Assembly (NCBI RefSeq): GCF_000194155.1
Contig: NZ_GL877878.1
Location: forward strand, 1,833,654-1,897,653
DNA length: 64,000 nucleotides
Reading direction: 5' to 3'
Source: Saccharopolyspora spinosa NRRL 18395
Lineage (GTDB): Bacteria; Actinomycetota; Actinomycetes; Mycobacteriales; Pseudonocardiaceae
Of the stretch, positions 1-8,411 are shown one piece after another. The notes beneath the pieces are model-generated. The model was not told where the DNA came from. It made no database searches and was given only the letters and a program-made list of their open reading frames with translations. The first letter of the stretch is position 1. Each line of letters opens with the position of its first letter. Made by a program: the position numbers and the translations under genes.

Positions 1-1442
1 GGAGTCTGGGTGTAGCCGTTCCGATCGGTGGCACGGCATTCAATGCGATGTCCACCAGGGGCGAGGTCGAGGTCGGCATACCACATCCGCCAGGTGTCGA
101 GATTGACCTCTGTTGACAGTCGGGCCGGCTGCCACGCACCGCCGTCCACCCGCACCTCTACCCGGTCGATGCCGATCGTCTGCGCCCACGCCGTCCCCGC
201 GACCGTCGTCCGTCCCGCCGGGATCCTGGCGAAGCCGCGCGGCCGATCGATGCGGGACTGCGTCTTTATCGGGGCCCGCTCGGCCCAACCCCGTCGCTCC
301 CAGTAGGTTTCGCGGCCGAAAGTGGTCAGTTCGAGGTCGGTAAGCCACTTGGTCGCTGAGACGTAGCCGTACAGACCGGGGGTGACCATCCGCACCGGGA
401 ACCCATGCTCGGCGGGCAGCGGTTCCCCGTTCATCCCGTACGCCAGCAGCGCGTACCGCTCCGGGGCGAGCAGCACGTCCACCGGTGTGCCCGCGGTGTA
501 GCCGTCCACGCTGGTGCTGAAGACCTGCTCGGCCCCGGCCTGGACACCCGCTTCCAGCAGCACGTCCCGGATGGGGACGCCGACGAAGTGCGCCGTCGAC
601 ACGTACGGTCCGCCGACCTCGTTGGACACGCAGGTCATGGTGATCGTCCTGGCCACCCTCCGACGCCGCAGCAGATCGTCGAAGGTCAACGTCAGCTCCC
701 GGCCGACCATGCCGTGCACGCGCAGCCGCCAGTCCTCGGACCGCAGCCGCGGCACCCGCAACGCGGTGTCGACGCGATAGAAGTCGCGGTTGGGCGTGCG
801 GAACGACGGCGTGCCCAGCTTGGCGAAATCCGCACCCGCAGGAATTGGCGGCGGCGGTTTGATCGTGACCGCGCTGCGCGACGCCTCGACGCCGTCGCGG
901 GCACCGGCCAGCATGCCACCGATTCCGGCCAGAGCTGAACCCGCAGCGACCGCGCCACCAGCAATGAGGAAGCGACGCCGCCCGTCCGCCGTTCCTTCGC
1001 CGGACCGCCGAGCGACCACGTGCAGCCGGGCGAATACTGCGGTCCCGGCCGCGGCCGAAACCGCAGGTGCGGCGATCGCCGAGGCGCCGAGGTCCGGCCG
1101 CGCGATCGTCGCGGCGATCCCGAGTCCGCCGAACACCGCGAACAGCACGAGCCCGGGCCACGCGGAACGCTGGGAGACCAGCCCGCCGAACACCGCAAGC
1201 CCGGCGATGACCACCGACATTCCTAGCAACAGCACCATCTTGTCGGCTTCGCCGAAGGTGCGGATCGCAAACGCCTTGATCGGTTCGGGGGTCAGGTCGA
1301 TCGCGGTGTTGCCGACCGCGAGGTAGGGCGAGGCATTCGGTTCCACCACGGCGGCGACCAGATGCCCCGCGCCCAAGGCAGCGCACACCGCCAACACGCT
1401 GATGAGGATTGCGACTGCCCGTCCCAACGGTTTGCTGCTCAT
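1..1442 (-). CDS. Membrane-anchored molybdopterin-dependent oxidoreductase (sulfite-oxidase type), 3' end outside window
   Basis: About 480 codons are visible from an ATG at 1442, and the gene runs off the left edge. The N-terminal ~165 residues form about four hydrophobic membrane segments. An Arg-rich stretch (RRRFLIAGG) and a fifth hydrophobic segment precede the catalytic part. The oxidoreductase domain has the SUOX-type core TMTCVSNEVGG; Cys271 is the expected molybdenum ligand. A Mo-co dimerisation-like beta domain begins near the window edge (DRVEVRVDGGAWQPAR). The family oxidises or reduces small oxyanions or sulfoxides outside the membrane; the substrate cannot be told here. It lies 41 nt behind the DUF1295 gene and is probably the last visible member of the minus operon starting at 3553. 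The long open frame 40-1533 on the same strand is a shadow in the wrong frame. Confidence 0.85.
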   Translation of the reverse strand, partial: MSSKPLGRAVAILISVLAVCAALGAGHLVAAVVEPNASPYLAVGNTAIDLTPEPIKAFAIRTFGEADKMVLLLGMSVVIAGLAVFGGLVSQRSAWPGLVLFAVFGGLGIAATIARPDLGASAIAAPAVSAAAGTAVFARLHVVARRSGEGTADGRRRFLIAGGAVAAGSALAGIGGMLAGARDGVEASRSAVTIKPPPPIPAGADFAKLGTPSFRTPNRDFYRVDTALRVPRLRSEDWRLRVHGMVGRELTLTFDDLLRRRRVARTITMTCVSNEVGGPYVSTAHFVGVPIRDVLLEAGVQAGAEQVFSTSVDGYTAGTPVDVLLAPERYALLAYGMNGEPLPAEHGFPVRMVTPGLYGYVSATKWLTDLELTTFGRETYWERRGWAERAPIKTQSRIDRPRGFARIPAGRTTVAGTAWAQTIGIDRVEVRVDGGAWQPARLSTEVNLDTWRMWYADLDLAPGGHRIECRATDRNGYTQT

Positions 1443-1483
1443 ATGAGGGATTCGGCGCGGGCACACGGAACGCTTGCTCTCGG

Positions 1484-2251
1484 TCAGCGCCGTTTCGGCG
1501 GCAGCGGGAAGAACCCGCTGGTGCGCTCGACATAGTCGGCGTACTCAGGACGCGTACGTCGCATGTGCCGCTCCAGCACCGGTTTTCCGGATCCCCTGGC
1601 CAGCAGCCAGGTCATCAGCAGCGGTGAGAGCACAGTCGCCAGTACGACGGCCTGGTGGGCCGCGGCCAAGTACAGCCCCCACCACACGCAGGCGTCGCCG
1701 AAGTAGTTCGGATGCCGGGTGAAACGCCACAGGCCCCGGTCGAGCACCTTGCCCGCGTTCGCCGGATCGGCCCGGAAACGCCGGAGCTGCGCGTCACCGA
1801 TCACTTCGAAGAACATCCCGACCGTCCACAACGTGGTTCCCACCCACAGCACGAACCACGGCGTCGACGGCCCGCCCAACTCCAATTGGGCGGCCTGCAC
1901 CGGCAACGACACGAACCACATGACCAGCGCCTGCGCCAGGTAGACCCGGACGAACATCCGCAGCCGGGGCCGGGAGCCTGCCCGGTCGAGGATCGCCTGG
2001 TAACGCGGATCCTCCGGCTTGCTCCGTCCGCGCAGCAAGATGTGCCACGACAGGCGCAATCCCCAGACAGCGGTCAGCAAGGCGGTGATCACCGCTGACG
2101 GCGCCGGTCGTTCGGCGGCGAGCAACCCCGCGCCGGTGATCACGACGAAGCCCAGTCCCCAGACTGAGTCGATCGTGTCGTAGCGTCGACGGTGTGCCGC
2201 GATGCCGAAGGTCGCGATGACGACGGCCAGCGCGACGGCCAAGGCGAGCAC
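1484..2251 (-). CDS. DUF1295 family integral membrane protein (steroid 5-alpha-reductase-like fold)
   Basis: A 255-residue protein with about six to seven hydrophobic segments. The C-terminal half carries the isoprenylcysteine methyltransferase/5-alpha-reductase signature RHPNYFGD, followed by WWGLYL and the ending RTRPEYADYVERTSGFFP. These are typical of DUF1295 proteins, which are thought to reduce or modify lipids in the membrane; no substrate is proven. Only 3 nt separate it from the upstream methyltransferase gene, so the two are almost certainly co-transcribed. The same pair (Rv0447c ufaA1, Rv0446c) sits beside sigK in M. tuberculosis, which supports a role in lipid modification under SigK-type control. 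Confidence 0.9.
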   Translation of the reverse strand: MLALAVALAVVIATFGIAAHRRRYDTIDSVWGLGFVVITGAGLLAAERPAPSAVITALLTAVWGLRLSWHILLRGRSKPEDPRYQAILDRAGSRPRLRMFVRVYLAQALVMWFVSLPVQAAQLELGGPSTPWFVLWVGTTLWTVGMFFEVIGDAQLRRFRADPANAGKVLDRGLWRFTRHPNYFGDACVWWGLYLAAAHQAVVLATVLSPLLMTWLLARGSGKPVLERHMRRTRPEYADYVERTSGFFPLPPKRR

Positions 2252-2254
2252 CGG

Positions 2255-3553
2255 CTAGCCCTTCCCGGCCGTCCGCAGCAGCGACTCCCGCGACACCAAC
2301 GGCAGACCGCTGTCGCCGTCGGTGCCCGCGCGCACTGCGAGGATCTGGTTCACGCCCATCCGGTTCTCCTCGAACGCCAGCGCCCCGCCCGCGAGGTAGA
2401 GCCGCCACACCCTGGCCTGCTCCACGCCCACCATGCCGACGGCATCGTCCCAGCGGTCCCGAAGCGTCCGCGTCCAGTCCCGGACGGTGCGCACGTAGTG
2501 CTCCCGCATGCCTTCGACGTCGCGCACTTCCAGCCCAGCCTGCTCCAGGTAGTCCAGGGTCCGCCCGATCGGCACCATCGCCATGTCGGGCGCGATGTAG
2601 GCCTCGATGAACGCGCCACCACCAGGAGCCGTGCCGCCGCGCGACATCTGCTGCAGCAGCAGTCTGCCACCGGGTCGCAGCATCCGGTGCAGCGTCGCGG
2701 CAAAGACCGGGTAGTTGCCGGTGCCGACGTGCTCGCCCATCTCGATCGAGGCGATCGCGTCGAAGGGCGGGGCGTCGATCTCGCGGTAGTCGCGGTGCAG
2801 CACCTCGACCTGCTCACGCAGGCCGAACTGGGCGACGCGGCACCGGATGTGCTCGGCCTGCCTACCTGACAACGTCACCCCGGTGGCCCGGACGCCGTAG
2901 CGCTGCGCGGCGTAGAGGATCAGCGAGCCCCAGCCGCAGCCGACGTCGAGCAGCCGCATTCCCGAGGTCAGCCCGAGCTTGCGGCAGACCAGGTCGAGTT
3001 TCTCCTCCTGGGCAGCGGCCAACGGCAGCTCACCATCGGTGTAGTAGCCGCACGAGTAGGCCATCCGCGGATCGAGCAGCAGCTCGTAGAACTCGTTGCC
3101 CGCGTCGTAGTGGTGCGCGATCGCCGAGCGGTCCCGGTTCCTGCTGTGTAACCCGCCGGACAGCCGAGCTTCCCCGGCGGGCGGTGCCGGGCGCGGGCCG
3201 ACCGCGCCCAGCCGCAACGCTGCGGACACCAGCCGCAGCCAACCGCGCGCGCCGAGCCGGACCGGACCGAGCTCCTGGTCGCGCGCGGTGGCCCAGCAGC
3301 GCCGCAAACCCTCGCCGAGGTCTCCGCGCACGTCGAGGTCGCCGGAGACGAACGCGCGGGCAAGCCCGAGCTCCCCCGGCTGCCAGAGCAGGTGGCGCAG
3401 CGCGCGGCGACTGCGCAGGAGCACCCTCGGCTCGCCGTCCGGGCCCGCGACACTGCCGTCCCACGCTGTCAGGCCGATCGGAAGCTCGATGCCGTACAGC
3501 TCCCGGACCAGCTCCTCGATCCGATGCGCCACCCCGATCGATCCTGCGAACAC
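2255..3553 (-). CDS. ufaA1: Cyclopropane-fatty-acyl-phospholipid synthase family SAM methyltransferase (UfaA1-like)
   Basis: A 432-residue protein starting at GTG 3553, preceded by a strong AGGAGG ribosome binding site 4-5 nt upstream. The N-terminal ~150 residues are the substrate-binding region. The SAM pocket LLDVGCGWGSL is near residue 200, followed by SIEMGEHVG and MSRGGTAPGGGAFIEAYI, matching the CFA synthase family. The YDAGNEFYELLLD segment is also typical. It methylates or cyclopropanates unsaturated acyl chains of phospholipids using SAM. It is the first gene of a minus operon with DUF1295 and the molybdo-enzyme, and diverges from a second CFA-type gene at 3676. The symbol is by synteny with Rv0447c. 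Confidence 0.88.
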   Translation of the reverse strand: MFAGSIGVAHRIEELVRELYGIELPIGLTAWDGSVAGPDGEPRVLLRSRRALRHLLWQPGELGLARAFVSGDLDVRGDLGEGLRRCWATARDQELGPVRLGARGWLRLVSAALRLGAVGPRPAPPAGEARLSGGLHSRNRDRSAIAHHYDAGNEFYELLLDPRMAYSCGYYTDGELPLAAAQEEKLDLVCRKLGLTSGMRLLDVGCGWGSLILYAAQRYGVRATGVTLSGRQAEHIRCRVAQFGLREQVEVLHRDYREIDAPPFDAIASIEMGEHVGTGNYPVFAATLHRMLRPGGRLLLQQMSRGGTAPGGGAFIEAYIAPDMAMVPIGRTLDYLEQAGLEVRDVEGMREHYVRTVRDWTRTLRDRWDDAVGMVGVEQARVWRLYLAGGALAFEENRMGVNQILAVRAGTDGDSGLPLVSRESLLRTAGKG

Positions 3554-3587
3554 GTTTCCTCCTCAGCCGCCGACGTCTACGTGCCGA

Positions 3588-3615
3588 GTTCGGAGCACGA
3601 TGCGGACCGGATTGG
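3588..3615 (-). promoter_or_regulatory. Candidate ECF (SigK-type) promoter for the methyltransferase operon
   Basis: Read on the minus strand, CCAATC (3615-3610) is followed after 16 nt by CCGAAC (3593-3588), about 35 nt upstream of the GTG at 3553. From memory, the mycobacterial SigK consensus is CCATCC-N16-CCGAAT; this site matches 4/6 and 5/6. The match is suggestive only, because such short GC-rich motifs can arise by chance. No equally good site was seen for the divergent gene at 3676. Confidence 0.4.
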
Positions 3616-3675
3616 ACCGCTGTGGGTGCCATCACATTGACCCAACCGCACGACCAGGAGCACCGAACAACGGGC

Positions 3676-4923
3676 ATGCACCTCTCGGCAACGACGAGCA
3701 CCCTGTCCCACCAGGACGATCCGGCGACCAGCATTTGGGACGCAATCGGACCGCCGCCGCACTCGCCGTTGCGCGCCCGCGCGGCCAAAGCGCTGTTCCG
3801 CCGCGCCGTATCGGACCTGCCCGTCCGGATCGTCCTCGCCGGTGGTGAGCGCATCGGCGCGGGCGGGCCCGGCGCGCCGCTGATGCGGGTGGAAAACCCG
3901 CACGCGTTCTTCCACCGCCTGGGTGCGGACTCCAAGATCGGGTTCGGCGAGTCCTACATGGCCGGCGACTGGACCAGCCCCGACCCCGCCGCGCTGCTCA
4001 CCCCGTTCGCCGCCCGGATGGACACGCTCGTGCCGCGACCGCTGCAGTCGCTGCGCCGGTGGGTCGACCCGCCGCGGCTGGCCGCCGAGCGCAACACCCC
4101 GAGCGGCTCGCGGCGCAACATCCAGCGGCACTACGACCTGTCCAACGAGGTCTTCGCGGTGTTCCTCGACGAGACGATGACCTACTCGTCGGCGCTGTTC
4201 GAGCCCGGTGTCGACGACCTCGCCGAAGCCCAGCGGCGCAAGATCGACCGCGTCCTTGACCTGGCCGGGGTGCGGTCCGGCACGCGGCTGCTGGAGATCG
4301 GCACCGGCTGGGGCGAGCTGGCCGCGCGCGCCGTGGAGCGCGGAGCGCAGGTCACCACGCTGACGCTGTCGCGCGAGCAGCAGCGGTTCGCCGAACAGCG
4401 CCTGGCGGGCAGCGCCGAGGTCCTGCTGCGGGACTACCGCGACGAGCGCGGCAGCTACGACGCGGTCGTCAGCGTCGAGATGATCGAGGCGGTCGGGTCC
4501 GAGTACTGGGCGGCCTACTTCCATGCGCTGGACCGGCTGCTGGTGCCTGGTGGCCGCATCGGGCTCCAGGCGATCACCATGCCAAACGACCGGATGCTGG
4601 CCACCCGCCGCTCCCGCACCTGGATCCACAAGTACGTCTTCCCCGGCGGAGAACTCCCCTCGCTGCCCGCGATCGAGCACCACGTCCGCAGCGGTACCGG
4701 GCTGCGGCTGTCCGAACGGCACGCCTTCGGCCCCAGCTACGCTGAAACGCTGCACCTCTGGCGCACCCGCTTCCTCGACGGGTGGGACCGGGTGGCTGCG
4801 CTGGGGTTCAGCGGGACCTTCCGGCGGATGTGGGAGTTCTACCTCGCCTACAGCGAGGCCGGGTTCCGCTCCGGGTACCTCGACGTGTGGCAGCTCGGCC
4901 TCACCAAACCCCACCGCCGCTGA
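3676..4923 (+). CDS. Second cyclopropane-fatty-acyl-phospholipid synthase family methyltransferase
   Basis: A 415-residue protein from ATG 3676; the frame stays open upstream but the family N-terminus and the divergent promoter region argue for this start. It shows YDLSNEVFAVFLDETMTYSS, then the SAM site LLEIGTGWGELAARA and SVEMIEAVGSEYW, the CFA synthase core, and the FPGGELPSL segment of the lipid-modifying branch. It resembles the product of the divergent gene only distantly, so they are not a recent duplication. It lies 15 nt ahead of the sigma factor gene and probably forms an operon with sigK and rskA. It likely modifies acyl chains of membrane phospholipids at the cytoplasmic face. Confidence 0.87.
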   Translation: MHLSATTSTLSHQDDPATSIWDAIGPPPHSPLRARAAKALFRRAVSDLPVRIVLAGGERIGAGGPGAPLMRVENPHAFFHRLGADSKIGFGESYMAGDWTSPDPAALLTPFAARMDTLVPRPLQSLRRWVDPPRLAAERNTPSGSRRNIQRHYDLSNEVFAVFLDETMTYSSALFEPGVDDLAEAQRRKIDRVLDLAGVRSGTRLLEIGTGWGELAARAVERGAQVTTLTLSREQQRFAEQRLAGSAEVLLRDYRDERGSYDAVVSVEMIEAVGSEYWAAYFHALDRLLVPGGRIGLQAITMPNDRMLATRRSRTWIHKYVFPGGELPSLPAIEHHVRSGTGLRLSERHAFGPSYAETLHLWRTRFLDGWDRVAALGFSGTFRRMWEFYLAYSEAGFRSGYLDVWQLGLTKPHRR

Positions 4924-4938
4924 CCGCGAGGAGACGCG

Positions 4939-5529
4939 ATGGACAACTCCGAGAGCCCGCGCCCCGCGGACCGATCCGATGCGGCGCTCAGCGCCGAACA
5001 GCTGCTCGGCGGGGTCGCCAAGGGCGACGAACAGGCCTTCGAGCTGCTCTACGACCTGGTGTCGGCACCGTTGTTCGGCCTGGTGCAGCGGATCGTGCGC
5101 GACCCCGCCCAGTCCGAGGAGGTGGCCCAAGAGGTGCTCGTCGAGGTCTGGCGCACCGCGGCCCGCTACCGCCGGGACCGGGGCAGCGCGCTGACCTGGA
5201 TCCTCACCGTCGGCCACCGCCGGGCGGTCGACCGCGTCCGGCACGCGCAGGCGACGCGGGACCGGGAGTCGCGGGCCGGTGCCGAGGAGTACCGGCGCCC
5301 GTTCGACGAGGTCGCCGAGGCGGTGACCACCCGGTGGGAGCAGCGCCAGGTGCGGCGCTGCATGTCGATGCTGACCGAGCTGCAGCGCGAGTCGCTGGTG
5401 CTGACCTACTACCGGGGCTACACCTACCGCGAGGCCGCCGGGCTGCTGGGCAGTCCGCTGGGCACCGTCAAGACCCGACTGCGGGACGGACTGATCCGCC
5501 TGCGCGACTGCCTGGGGGTGGGCGCATGA
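4939..5529 (+). CDS. sigK: ECF sigma factor, SigK type
   Basis: A 196-residue ECF sigma factor. Region 2 (LLYDLVSAPLFGLVQRIVRD to VWRTAARYR) carries the -10 recognition helix, and region 4 (LTELQRESLVLTYYRGYTYREAA... GTVKTRLRDGLIRLRD) the -35 helix-turn-helix. ATG 4939 has a GAGGAG ribosome binding site. The stop overlaps the ATG of the anti-sigma gene (ATGA), so the two are translationally coupled, as usual for sigma/anti-sigma pairs. The neighbours (CFA synthase, DUF1295, FAD protein, DUF1365) match the M. tuberculosis sigK locus, which is why the SigK name is used; Cys residues in region 2, reported as redox sensors in mycobacterial SigK, are not obvious here. Confidence 0.88.
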   Translation: MDNSESPRPADRSDAALSAEQLLGGVAKGDEQAFELLYDLVSAPLFGLVQRIVRDPAQSEEVAQEVLVEVWRTAARYRRDRGSALTWILTVGHRRAVDRVRHAQATRDRESRAGAEEYRRPFDEVAEAVTTRWEQRQVRRCMSMLTELQRESLVLTYYRGYTYREAAGLLGSPLGTVKTRLRDGLIRLRDCLGVGA

Positions 5530-6278
5530 ACACCGACATGGCCACGCTGACCGGTGCCTACGCCGCCGACGCGCTCCCCGACGACGAGCGCAGCGAGTTC
5601 GAGCGCCACCTCGGGACCTGCGCGGACTGCGCCACCGAGGTGCGCGAGCTGCGCGAGACCCTGGCGAGGCTGAGCGCCACCTCGGCGACCCGGCCCCCGG
5701 ACGGCCTCAAGCAGCGGGTCCTCGACGAGATCCGCACGACCAGGCAGCAGCCCCCCGCGACCCACGACCGGCCCCGGATCGCCGCCGCGCGGCCGTCCTG
5801 GACCACCCGCCTGGCGGTGGCCGCCGTCGTGCTCGGCATCGCGACGGCGGGCGGACTGGGTGCGGTCACGATCCGGACCCAGAACCAGCTCGACGACACC
5901 CGCCGGGAACTGACGGCGGGCAGCGAGCGCAGCGCGGAGATCGCCGGGGTGCTCGCCGCACCCGACGCCAGAATCCTCTCCGCCGGGGGCTCCGGAGTGA
6001 ACGCCACGACAGTGATGTCGAAAGAACTGGGCAAGACGGTCTTCATGGGCTCGGCGACGACCGCCCCGCCACCGGACCGCGTCTACCAGTTGTGGTTCAT
6101 CGGCGACTACGGCTACATCTCCGCCGGCGTGATGCGGGAAAGCGGCTCCGGCCGGATGGACCCGATCGTCGCGCCCGTCCCGGCCGGAACCGCCGGCATG
6201 GGCGTGACCACCGAACCCGCCGGCGGTTCCCCACAGCCCACGACCGCCCCAGTGCTGCAGATGACCATCCCGGCCTGA
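5526..6278 (+). CDS. rskA: Anti-sigma-K factor RskA
   Basis: A 250-residue protein. The N-terminal ~80 residues form the sigma-binding domain with a zinc-finger-like HLGTCADCATE motif. A single membrane helix lies near residues 95-117 (TRLAVAAVVLGIATAGGLGA), followed by an extracytoplasmic RskA C-terminal domain (VYQLWFIGDYG...SAGVM). It holds the sigma factor at the membrane until regulated proteolysis releases it. It overlaps the sigma gene by 4 nt. The complete C-terminal domain suggests a functional sensor, unlike the mutated RskA known from M. bovis. Confidence 0.9.
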   Translation: MNTDMATLTGAYAADALPDDERSEFERHLGTCADCATEVRELRETLARLSATSATRPPDGLKQRVLDEIRTTRQQPPATHDRPRIAAARPSWTTRLAVAAVVLGIATAGGLGAVTIRTQNQLDDTRRELTAGSERSAEIAGVLAAPDARILSAGGSGVNATTVMSKELGKTVFMGSATTAPPPDRVYQLWFIGDYGYISAGVMRESGSGRMDPIVAPVPAGTAGMGVTTEPAGGSPQPTTAPVLQMTIPA

Positions 6279-6507
6279 TCAAACCGACAAAGAGGAGCCA
6301 TCACCACGCACTCGCCTCGACGGGATTTGTCGGTCTGTCGGTCCTCGCGGCCCTGGAACACGTCAGCAGCGTCCGGATGCAGCACAACTGCCGGGCGTTT
6401 TCCCGCGTTTCGGCGTCCTGCCGCGCTTCCGGCACCCAGACGCTGAGATCCGCCCTTGTGAGCACAGGCACAGCAATCCCGCACGGCGATGGCCGCGAAC
6501 AAAGAGT
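6279..6507 (+). other. Gap after rskA with possible decayed lipoprotein signal peptide
   Basis: There is no intact gene here. Just after rskA stands a good ribosome binding site (AAAGAGGAG, about 6290-6298) without a following start codon. One frame then reads LASTGFVGLSVLAALEHVSS, which looks like the hydrophobic part of a signal peptide. In mycobacteria and other actinomycetes a fasciclin-domain lipoprotein (MPT70/MPT83 type) often follows this sigma/anti-sigma pair, so this may be the stub of such a gene. This is inference from position and a short hydrophobic run. Confidence 0.3.
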
Positions 6508-7149
6508 ATGGAGGAAGATTATCCGGATCTGCGGATACTGATGTCTCGGGCAAGCGGAACGACCACCGTGTTGCTGGTGTTGCACGGGGGCAAAGCAGTC
6601 AGCCGATCCCCGGTGCGGCCGACCCAGCTGACCTACCGGCGAATGCTGCCGTTTGCCCGTACGGCGCACCGCGCGACGGCGCGCCTGGGGGCGGCGGTGT
6701 GGGTTCTGCGGAACCGCACGCAGGGCTGGAACGAGCCGATGCTCGACCCTGTCGCCGACGCCCGCTGGGCGCTGGGCATCATCCGCGCCACACACCCGAA
6801 CGCGCGCGTTGCCCTGATCGGCCATTCGATGGGGGCCCGCGTGGCGCTGCGCCTGGCCAGTGAGCCTGACGTCACCGCAGTGTGCGCGCTCGCGCCCTGG
6901 ACCATCGGCTCCGAACCGGTCAAGCACCTCCCGGGCCGGAGGGTTTGGATTGTGCACGGCGATCGGGACCGCATCACGCCGGCCGAATCCTCGCTCGTCT
7001 ACGCACGGCGGGCCAGGGAATCCGGCGCCGAGATCACGCGTCACGTCGTGGCGGGCTCGGGGCACGCGATGCTGCGCCGCGCCGGGCAGTGGCACCGCCA
7101 CGTGCGGCGCTTCGCGCTCACGTGCGCTGCCGAGAGGAGCCCGGCATGA
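6508..7149 (+). CDS. Small alpha/beta hydrolase
   Basis: A 213-residue protein starting at ATG 6508 with GGAGGA-like spacing upstream only weakly visible. The alpha/beta hydrolase fold is shown by the oxyanion segment VLLVLHGGKA, the nucleophile elbow GHSMGAR (Ser near 113), the acid-containing strand VWIVHGDRDRITPAES, and the catalytic His in GSGHAMLRR near the C-terminus. It probably cleaves an ester or thioester of a lipid or small molecule. The stop overlaps the ATG of the FAD-dependent enzyme (ATGA), so it belongs to the same lipid-linked operon. Confidence 0.82.
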   Translation: MEEDYPDLRILMSRASGTTTVLLVLHGGKAVSRSPVRPTQLTYRRMLPFARTAHRATARLGAAVWVLRNRTQGWNEPMLDPVADARWALGIIRATHPNARVALIGHSMGARVALRLASEPDVTAVCALAPWTIGSEPVKHLPGRRVWIVHGDRDRITPAESSLVYARRARESGAEITRHVVAGSGHAMLRRAGQWHRHVRRFALTCAAERSPA

Positions 7150-8411
7150 ACCGGGAGCGGATCGGGGTCATCGGGGCGGGAGTCTCGGGGCTCACGGCAG
7201 CGCATTTGCTGCAGAAGCGCTACGACGTGGTGCTGTTCGAGTCCGACGACCGCCTCGGCGGACACGCCCACACCCACAACCTGGTCGCCGAAGACGGCGA
7301 GCCGGTTGCCGTGGACAGCGGGTTCATCGTCCACAACGACCGCACCTACCCCCACCTACGTCGACTGTTCGGCGAACTCGGTGTGCACACACAGGAAACC
7401 GAGATGTCGATGAGCGTGCGCTGCGACGAGTGCGGCCTGGAATACGCCGGCGCCAAGCGATGGGACGGATTGTTCCCCCGGACCGCGAACCTGCGCAACC
7501 GCCGGTATCTGCGGATGCTGGCGCAGGTCCCGCGTTTCCATCGGGAGGCGAACCGGTTTCTCGACGCCGGACACCCACGCGAGGCAATGACGCTGGGCGC
7601 GTTCCTGGCCACAGGAGGCTATTCCGATTACTTCGTCGACCATTTCGCGCTACCGTTGGTGTCGGCGGTCTGGTCCACCGATGGGACGCGCAGCAGACAG
7701 TATCCGGTCCGGTACCTCTTCGAGTTCCTCCGCCACCACGGAATGCTGTCGATCGGCGGCTCTCCAACCTGGCGCACCGTGGTCGGCGGCTCCGGCGAGT
7801 ACGTCCGGCGGATCGCCCAGCGACTCCACGCAGTCCGTCGCGCGACCCCGGTGCGCTCGGTGCACCCCGCCGTCGGCAGCGTCCAGGTCCGCGACGCCTC
7901 CGATGCGGTACACGAACTCGACCGGGTCGTCATCGCCACACACGCCGACCAGGCATTGGGCCTTCTGGCCCACCCAACGCCACGGCAGCGCCAAGTATTG
8001 GGCGCGTTCACCTACTCCGAAAACGAGACCTGGCTGCACACCGACCCGTCTCCACTGCCCACGACCCGCGGAGCCCGGGCCTCGTGGAACTACCTCAAAA
8101 CATCGTGCTCGGCCGGTCCCGTGGGCGCGCGCGTCAGCTACGACCTGAACCGTTTGATGCGGTTGGCCGAACCCGCCGACTACATCGTCACGCTCAACGC
8201 CACCGAGCACGTCGCCCCCGACCAGATCCTGACCAAGATGACCTACCGACACCCCGTTTACACCCCGGAATCCGTTGCAGCGCAACGTGAGTTACCCAGC
8301 ATCGGAGATGAGCGAGTGCAGTTCGCCGGCGCCTACCACGGGTGGGGCTTTCACGAGGACGGGTGCGCATCCGGGGTGCGCGCCGCCGCCGCGTTCGGAG
8401 CCGGGTGGTGA
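7146..8411 (+). CDS. FAD-dependent oxidoreductase, amine-oxidase-like (Rv0449c-like)
   Basis: A 421-residue flavoprotein. The dinucleotide-binding motif IGVIGAGVSGLTAAHLL is at the extreme N-terminus, followed by VVLFESDDRLGGHAHT and the family sequence FIVHNDRTYPHLRRLF. The C-terminus has the FAD-contacting segment FAGAYHGWGFHEDGCASG. Proteins of this branch occur next to CFA-like methyltransferases and DUF1365 proteins and are believed to act on modified fatty acids (desaturase-like or furan fatty acid steps); this is family knowledge and not shown here. It overlaps both neighbours by 4 nt (ATGA with the hydrolase, GTGA with DUF1365). Confidence 0.88.
   Translation: MNRERIGVIGAGVSGLTAAHLLQKRYDVVLFESDDRLGGHAHTHNLVAEDGEPVAVDSGFIVHNDRTYPHLRRLFGELGVHTQETEMSMSVRCDECGLEYAGAKRWDGLFPRTANLRNRRYLRMLAQVPRFHREANRFLDAGHPREAMTLGAFLATGGYSDYFVDHFALPLVSAVWSTDGTRSRQYPVRYLFEFLRHHGMLSIGGSPTWRTVVGGSGEYVRRIAQRLHAVRRATPVRSVHPAVGSVQVRDASDAVHELDRVVIATHADQALGLLAHPTPRQRQVLGAFTYSENETWLHTDPSPLPTTRGARASWNYLKTSCSAGPVGARVSYDLNRLMRLAEPADYIVTLNATEHVAPDQILTKMTYRHPVYTPESVAAQRELPSIGDERVQFAGAYHGWGFHEDGCASGVRAAAAFGAGW

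Noticed and set aside
40-1533. 497-codon minus frame over the molybdo-enzyme gene
   Set aside because: It is out of frame with the sulfite-oxidase motifs; the true frame is the one running off the left edge from ATG 1442.
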